Below, piece by piece: positions 61,915 through 64,000 of a DNA stretch of 64,000 nucleotides. The notes beneath the pieces are model-generated. The model had not been told where the DNA came from, made no database searches, and saw only the letters and a program-made list of their open reading frames with translations. How positions within the stretch are numbered: the first letter of the stretch is position 1; each line of letters opens with the position of its first letter. The position numbers were made by a program, and so were the translations under genes. Source of the stretch: Erwinia aphidicola (GTDB taxonomy: Bacteria; Pseudomonadota; Gammaproteobacteria; Enterobacterales; Enterobacteriaceae); contig NZ_JAMKCQ010000001.1 in assembly GCF_024169515.1 (NCBI RefSeq), positions 2,356,001 to 2,420,000 on the forward strand, written 5' to 3'.

Positions 61915-64000
61915 CAACCTCAAGCTGCAGGTGATGCTGAAAGCCGTTGATCAGGCGTCCCGCCCTTTTAAAGCCATCCAGGCCGAAACTAAACAGCTCT
62001 CCGGCAGCATCCGCGAAACCCAGGCCAACATTAAAGCGCTGGATGCGCAGGCGGCGAAGATTGACGGATTTCGCAAGACCAGCAGCCAGCTGGCCGTCAC
62101 GCAGCAGTCGCTGAAAAGCGCGAAGGAAGAAGCCGCCGCGCTGGCGGTTCAGTTTCGTAACACCGAGCGGCCCACCACGCAACAGGCCAGGGCGCTGGAG
62201 AATGCGCGCAAGGCCGCGTCCGAACTGCAGACTAAAAGCAACGCCCTGCGCCTGTCTGTGCAGCAGCAGCGCGAAGCGCTCAATGCCGCAGGTATCTCCA
62301 CCAAAATCCTGAGCAGCGAGCAGCAGCGCCTGAAAACCAGTTCGGCGCAGGCCACCGTCAGCCTGAGCAGGCAGAAGCAGGAGCTGCAGCGCCTGAGCCA
62401 GAAGCAGGAGCAACTTAACCGCGTGAGCGAGCGCTACCGCAAGGGGCAAGAGCTGTCATCGAAGGTGCGCAACGGCGGCGCTGCAGCGCTGGGCGCGGCC
62501 ACGGTCGGCACGATGGCCGGGGTGGCAGTGCTGCGACCGGGCTATGACTTCGCGCTGGCAAACTCCACCCTTGAGGCAACGCTCGGCCTCGATAAGAACT
62601 CCGCCGAGTTCCAGTCGCTGCGCACGCAGTCGCGCAGCATCGGGGATAACACGGCGGCATCCGCCAACGATGCGGCGCAGGCGCAGATCATCATCGCCAA
62701 GGCTGGCGGCAGCGTGGACGATATCAAGGCGGCAACGCCGGTTACGCTCAACATGGCGCTGGCGAACAACCGCACGATGGAAGAAAGCGCCGCGCTGCTG
62801 ATGAGCACCAAAAACGCCTTTGGCCTGGCTAACGATCAGGTGGCGCACATCGGCGACGTCATCAGCTCGACAATGAACAAAACCGCCGCCGACTTTGACG
62901 GACTGAGCGATGCGCTGACCTACATCGCACCGGTGGCGAAAAATGCGGGCGTCAGCATCGAGCAGACCACGGCCATGATCGGTGCGCTGGCACAGAACGG
63001 CACTAAGGGCAGCATGGCCGGGACGGGCGTGCGCGCCATGCTGCTGCGCGTGCAGGCACCGACCGGCGCAGCCTTTAAGGCGATCAAAGAGCTGGGCGTG
63101 AAAACCTCGGACAGCAAGGGCAACATGCGTCCGTTCTTCACCGTGCTGAAGGAGATGCAGCAGTCGTTTGAAAAGAACCGTCTCGGCTCGGCGCAGCAGG
63201 CTGAATACCTGAAAACCATCTTCGGCGAAGAAGCGGCATCGTCGGCAGTGACGCTGATGAAAGCGGCCTCAAGCGGCATGCTGGACGACCTGACCAAAAC
63301 CTTTAAAGGCTCCGACGGCAGCACAGAAAAGCTGGTGAAGGTACAGCAGGACAATCTCGGCGGCGACTTCAAAGAGTTCCAGTCCGCATGGGAGGCGGTC
63401 GGTACTGACCTGTTCGACGGGCTGGACAGTTCGCTGCGATCCCTGACGCAGAGCGCCACGAAATTCCTGCTGACCGTCGACGGCTGGATTAAAAAAAATC
63501 CCGAACTGGCGGGCGGGCTGGCAAAAGCCGCCGTTGCCGGGACGGTTATCCTTGGCGTGCTGGGGGCGGTCGGGCTGGCGTCGTGGCCGGTTGTGTCGGG
63601 TATCAATGCCATCCTCGGCGGTGCCGGAAAGCTCCGCATTGCTTTTGCGGTTGCGGGTGAAGCTATCACCGCCGCGCTCGGGGCTGTCACCCTACCGGTG
63701 GCGCTGATTGGTATTGCCATCGTCGCTGGTGCGCTGCTAATCCGTAAATACTGGGAGCCTATCAAGGCATTTATTGCCGGTGCTGCCGAAGGGTTTACCG
63801 CCGCAATGGGGCCAATCACGGACGCCTTTGCCCCGCTTAAGCCCGTGTTTGACTGGCTGGGCGACAAACTCGGCTGGGTATGGGACAAGTTCAAGGGGCT
63901 GATTGAGCCAGTGAAGTCAACGCAGGCCGAGCTGAAAGCGGCCGGTGATATGGGCAAGCAGTTTGGTGAACTGCTCGCGGCGGGCATTAAGTTCGTGCTG
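61907..64000 (+). CDS. T: Tail tape measure protein T (cut by window end)
   Basis: At least 698 residues, open to the right edge. Long N-terminal coiled coil (about 20-180: KQLSGSIRETQANIKALDAQ and following), TP901-type core (about 190-420), then hydrophobic helices (NPELAGGLAKAAVAGTVILG). Full-length P2-like form, in contrast to the shortened tailocin T. ATG 61907 follows GGAGTAAACCCCG. Confidence 0.93.
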   Translation, partial: MSNNLKLQVMLKAVDQASRPFKAIQAETKQLSGSIRETQANIKALDAQAAKIDGFRKTSSQLAVTQQSLKSAKEEAAALAVQFRNTERPTTQQARALENARKAASELQTKSNALRLSVQQQREALNAAGISTKILSSEQQRLKTSSAQATVSLSRQKQELQRLSQKQEQLNRVSERYRKGQELSSKVRNGGAAALGAATVGTMAGVAVLRPGYDFALANSTLEATLGLDKNSAEFQSLRTQSRSIGDNTAASANDAAQAQIIIAKAGGSVDDIKAATPVTLNMALANNRTMEESAALLMSTKNAFGLANDQVAHIGDVISSTMNKTAADFDGLSDALTYIAPVAKNAGVSIEQTTAMIGALAQNGTKGSMAGTGVRAMLLRVQAPTGAAFKAIKELGVKTSDSKGNMRPFFTVLKEMQQSFEKNRLGSAQQAEYLKTIFGEEAASSAVTLMKAASSGMLDDLTKTFKGSDGSTEKLVKVQQDNLGGDFKEFQSAWEAVGTDLFDGLDSSLRSLTQSATKFLLTVDGWIKKNPELAGGLAKAAVAGTVILGVLGAVGLASWPVVSGINAILGGAGKLRIAFAVAGEAITAALGAVTLPVALIGIAIVAGALLIRKYWEPIKAFIAGAAEGFTAAMGPITDAFAPLKPVFDWLGDKLGWVWDKFKGLIEPVKSTQAELKAAGDMGKQFGELLAAGIKFVL

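Overview
The window looks like the chromosome of an enterobacterium of the Erwiniaceae type (Erwinia or Pantoea; moderate confidence). The grounds are a complete pqqABCDEF operon, a yjjJ-type HipA gene, and two P2/186-type phage modules in GC-rich DNA. No rRNA gene and no complete tRNA gene was found.

Layout. (1) 56-13331 is a P2-type contractile tail and lysis cluster without head, packaging, replication or integrase genes. Its order is cI, a TraR/DksA-like gene, an SOS-controlled small gene, X, holin, endolysin, lysB, lysC, R, V, W, J, I, H, FI, FII, E/E', T, U, D, ogr. All reading frames are open, the tape measure is about 310 residues shorter than that of the second phage, and the control sites form a coherent circuit. 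I read it as a domesticated phage-tail bacteriocin (tailocin). (2) 13444-20353 holds an M19 dipeptidase gene and pqqA-F for the redox cofactor PQQ. (3) 20391-25708 holds a small secreted duplicated-Cys protein, an operon of peroxiredoxin, DsbD-like protein, ECF sigma factor and NrsF anti-sigma with a candidate self-controlled promoter, and yjjJ. (4) 25800-34374 is a defence island between two direct repeats carrying the 3' half of tRNA-Ile2(CAU). It contains a four-gene type I Zorya operon (zorABCD) and a truncated hsdM. (5) 34446 to beyond the right edge is an apparently intact 186-like P2 prophage: int, cI, apl, cII, fil, dam, A, cos, Q-P, O-N-M-L, tail genes.

The second prophage carries AT-rich cargo at two places where P2 phages carry accessory genes. 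Between A and cos is an unknown protein plus a membrane-anchored AbiC-like protein. Between S and V is a DUF262 protein plus a HEPN-fold protein. Both pairs are candidate anti-phage systems and, with the tailocin, the best leads for new biology.

Proposed tailocin circuit: DNA damage releases LexA from a perfect SOS box (1328-1347). The small downstream protein then inactivates CI, as Tum does in phage 186. CI leaves palindromes at its own promoter and in front of ogr. Ogr then activates the X operon (site 1696-1713) and the FI operon (site 7550-7567), and the cell lyses and releases particles. The sites are visible in the sequence; the protein actions are inferred from P2 and 186.
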